Source: Thermobifida fusca NBRC 14071 = JCM 3263
GTDB taxonomy: Bacteria > Actinomycetota > Actinomycetes > Streptosporangiales > Streptosporangiaceae
Direction: 5' to 3'
Assembly: GCF_001592045.1 (NCBI RefSeq)
Contig: NZ_BCWB01000005.1
Coordinates: forward strand, 36,452-100,451
DNA length: 64,000 nucleotides
The translations under genes were made by a program, and so were the position numbers. The notes beneath the pieces are model-generated. The model saw nothing but the letters and a program-made list of their open reading frames with translations, did no database searches and was not told where the DNA came from. Shown here in pieces: positions 62,531 to 64,000 of this stretch. Every line of letters begins with the position of its first letter. Positions within the stretch are counted from its first letter, which is position 1.

Positions 62531-64000
62531 GTGAGCCCCACGCACGTGGGGATGGACCGAGTACGGCAAAGAAGCGGCCGAGATTGCCGGCGTGAGCCCC
62601 ACGCACGTGGGGATGGACCGCTGCTGGAGGTCGCCGCCGAGGTTCGCCGCGGCGTGAGCCCCACGCACGTGGGGATGGACCGCAGATGCTGAGACCTCCA
62701 AAATCCGGCTACGAGTGAGCCCCACGCACGTGGGGATGGACCGTCTCTATCCGGTGCCGCAGGTCAGCGGCGATCCGTGAGCCCCACGCACGTGGGGATG
62801 GACCGCGGGATTCTCCGGATGGGCAGGTCAACGGCACGTGAGCCCCACGCACGTGGGGATGGACCGGCGCTAGCGCCACCTCTAGAGGGTAGGGAAGCGT
62901 GAGCCCCACGCACGTGGGGATGGACCGGATGGTGCTGTTACGTAGGGTGACCTTGTAGGGTGAGCCCCACGCACGTGGGGATGGACCGCGCTCGACGACG
63001 ACGAGGGGTGAGTGACGCCAGTGAGCCCCACGCACGTGGGGATGGACCGCCCATCGACTTGGATGCGCCCATCGTCAGCGTGTGAGCCCCACGCACGTGG
63101 GGATGGACCGAGGCCACGGTTTTGGAGGGGATGCCGGACTCGGTGAGCCCCACGCACGTGGGGATGGACCGATCATCAGAATCATTTGGATCACCGTGAC
63201 GATGTGAGCCCCACGCACGTGGGGATGGACCGCGGCCTAGGACTGCAGGTTGATCTGCCGACCCGTGAGCCCCACGCACGTGGGGATGGACCGCCTCACC
63301 GAACGCAGCGCTTTGACGGCAAGCTGTGAGCCCCACGCACGTGGGGATGGACCGACCTCGACGACCCCGTGCAGGGCGACATCGAGGTGAGCCCCACGCA
63401 CGTGGGGATGGACCGTTCCTGAAGGATCTCTGCCGTGCGCTGTTTATCGTGAGCCCCACGCACGTGGGGATGGACCGCAGCAGGCCATTACCCCGCATGA
63501 GCGGCGGACGTGAGCCCCACGCACGTGGGGATGGACCGCGTTAGCGGAAATGTTCGATTCCGCCGCAGACGTGAGCCCCACGCACGTGGGGATGGACCGG
63601 AGAACTTGAAATGACTGCTCGGCTCGGGCCCGTGAGCCCCACGCACGTGGGGATGGACCGCTCTGGTCGGCGCTGGCCACGGTGCGGCCGTGCGTGAGCC
63701 CCACGCACGTGGGGATGGACCGATCATGTCTACGGCCAGCGGCCCGGCCAGGGGGTGAGCCCCACGCACGTGGGGATGGACCAGCGGCCTGAAAACACAA
63801 ACGCCCCCGCCCGGCCGTGAGCCCCACGCACGTGGGGATGGACCGGTCACCGGAGTCTCACCGTGGGATCCCCCAGTCGTGAGCCCCACGCACGTGGGGA
63901 TGGACCGATTTCATCAAAAATGATGATCTAAGGTCCCACGTGAGCCCCACGCACGTGGGGATGGACCGACTTCGTCTTCCGGGAACCAGCGGCCCGGATT
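62531..64000 (+). CRISPR. Type I-E-like CRISPR array, 24 repeats, runs off the window end
   Basis: 29-nt repeats beginning GTGAGCCCCACGCACG and ending GGGGATGGACCG start at 62531 and recur every 61 or 62 bp through 63940; 24 were counted. Spacers are 32 nt, several 33 nt. The repeats are almost invariant; the copy at 63755 ends in A instead of G. The GGATGGACCG end corresponds to the 3-prime handle of type I-E repeats, so transcription should run rightward with the leader at about 62,440-62,530. No cas gene is inside the window; they may lie beyond 64,000. Confidence 0.97.

Noticed and set aside
62709..63889. Several Arg/Pro-rich frames on both strands in the CRISPR array (such as 62938-63498)
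   Set aside because: They are periodic translations of the CRISPR repeat with SIPTCVGLT and PSPRAWGS motifs, not genes.

Overview
The window looks like chromosome from a high-GC, probably thermophilic filamentous actinomycete, with Thermobifida or another Nocardiopsaceae as the best guess. That is inferred from gene content and GTG/ATG codon style; no rRNA or marker gene is present to prove it. Most of the 64 kb is ordinary actinobacterial chromosome. It is interrupted by short accessory patches, and two type I-E-like CRISPR arrays sit near its ends.

Layout. 1-2.5 kb: partial TetR regulator, membrane acyltransferase and a thioesterase-like protein. 2.6-2.8 kb: a decayed three-repeat CRISPR remnant on the minus strand. 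4-9.8 kb: acyl-CoA dehydrogenase, a RamB-type regulator divergent from isocitrate lyase (aceA), three tandem 145-bp structured repeats, and a CPBP-family membrane protein. 9.8-16.6 kb: MFS exporter/GntR divergent pair, a double-unit Lrp/AsnC regulator, an LCP cell-wall ligase and glutamate dehydrogenase. 16.7-21.2 kb: a tightly coupled four-gene run (metal-transporter-like membrane protein, M15-like peptidase-domain protein, TldD, TldE/PmbA). It is followed by a 6C-like small RNA with three C-rich loops. 21.5-25.2 kb: mobA, a GNAT acetyltransferase, two related FVDDP-motif proteins and rtcB. 25.2-28.4 kb is mostly non-coding, with a twice-frameshifted Nudix pseudogene and a candidate small RNA.

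28.4-33.8 kb: BASS transporter plus sulfatase, then an actinobacterial regulatory cluster (RsbW-like ATPase, DUF5753 helix-turn-helix protein, DUF397). Next comes the C-terminal stump of a type ISP restriction-modification enzyme in an AT-rich island. 34-45.8 kb: N6-adenine methylase-like protein, moaA, lysophospholipase-like hydrolase, YczE-like membrane protein, GH15 glycosidase, MgtC-like protein, MFS transporter, Ser/Thr kinase, uracil-DNA glycosylase and a VOC protein.

45.9-52.2 kb holds two tandem paralogous NACHT NTPases with NNH7-like N-terminal regions. They are plausible NLR-like defence proteins. 52.5-56.8 kb: sirtuin, sulfotransferase, SigB/SigF-type sigma factor with a matching candidate promoter, alpha/beta hydrolase and a 52-residue membrane protein. 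56.9-60.8 kb: a minus-strand locus comprising a membrane protein with a poly-aspartate tail, a histidine kinase, a response regulator, DUF4956 and a VTC-domain protein. A near-identical 18-bp imperfect palindrome (16/18 matches) lies 45-46 bp ahead of both the poly-Asp gene and the DUF4956 gene. This suggests the response regulator controls its own operon and the putative polyphosphate module. 61.1-62.5 kb: FMN reductase and a methyltransferase remnant. From 62,531 to the window end runs a CRISPR array of 24 repeats. Its leader shares the 9-mer GCAGGTCAT, at the same 5-nt offset from the first repeat, with the remnant array 60 kb away. No cas gene lies in the window.
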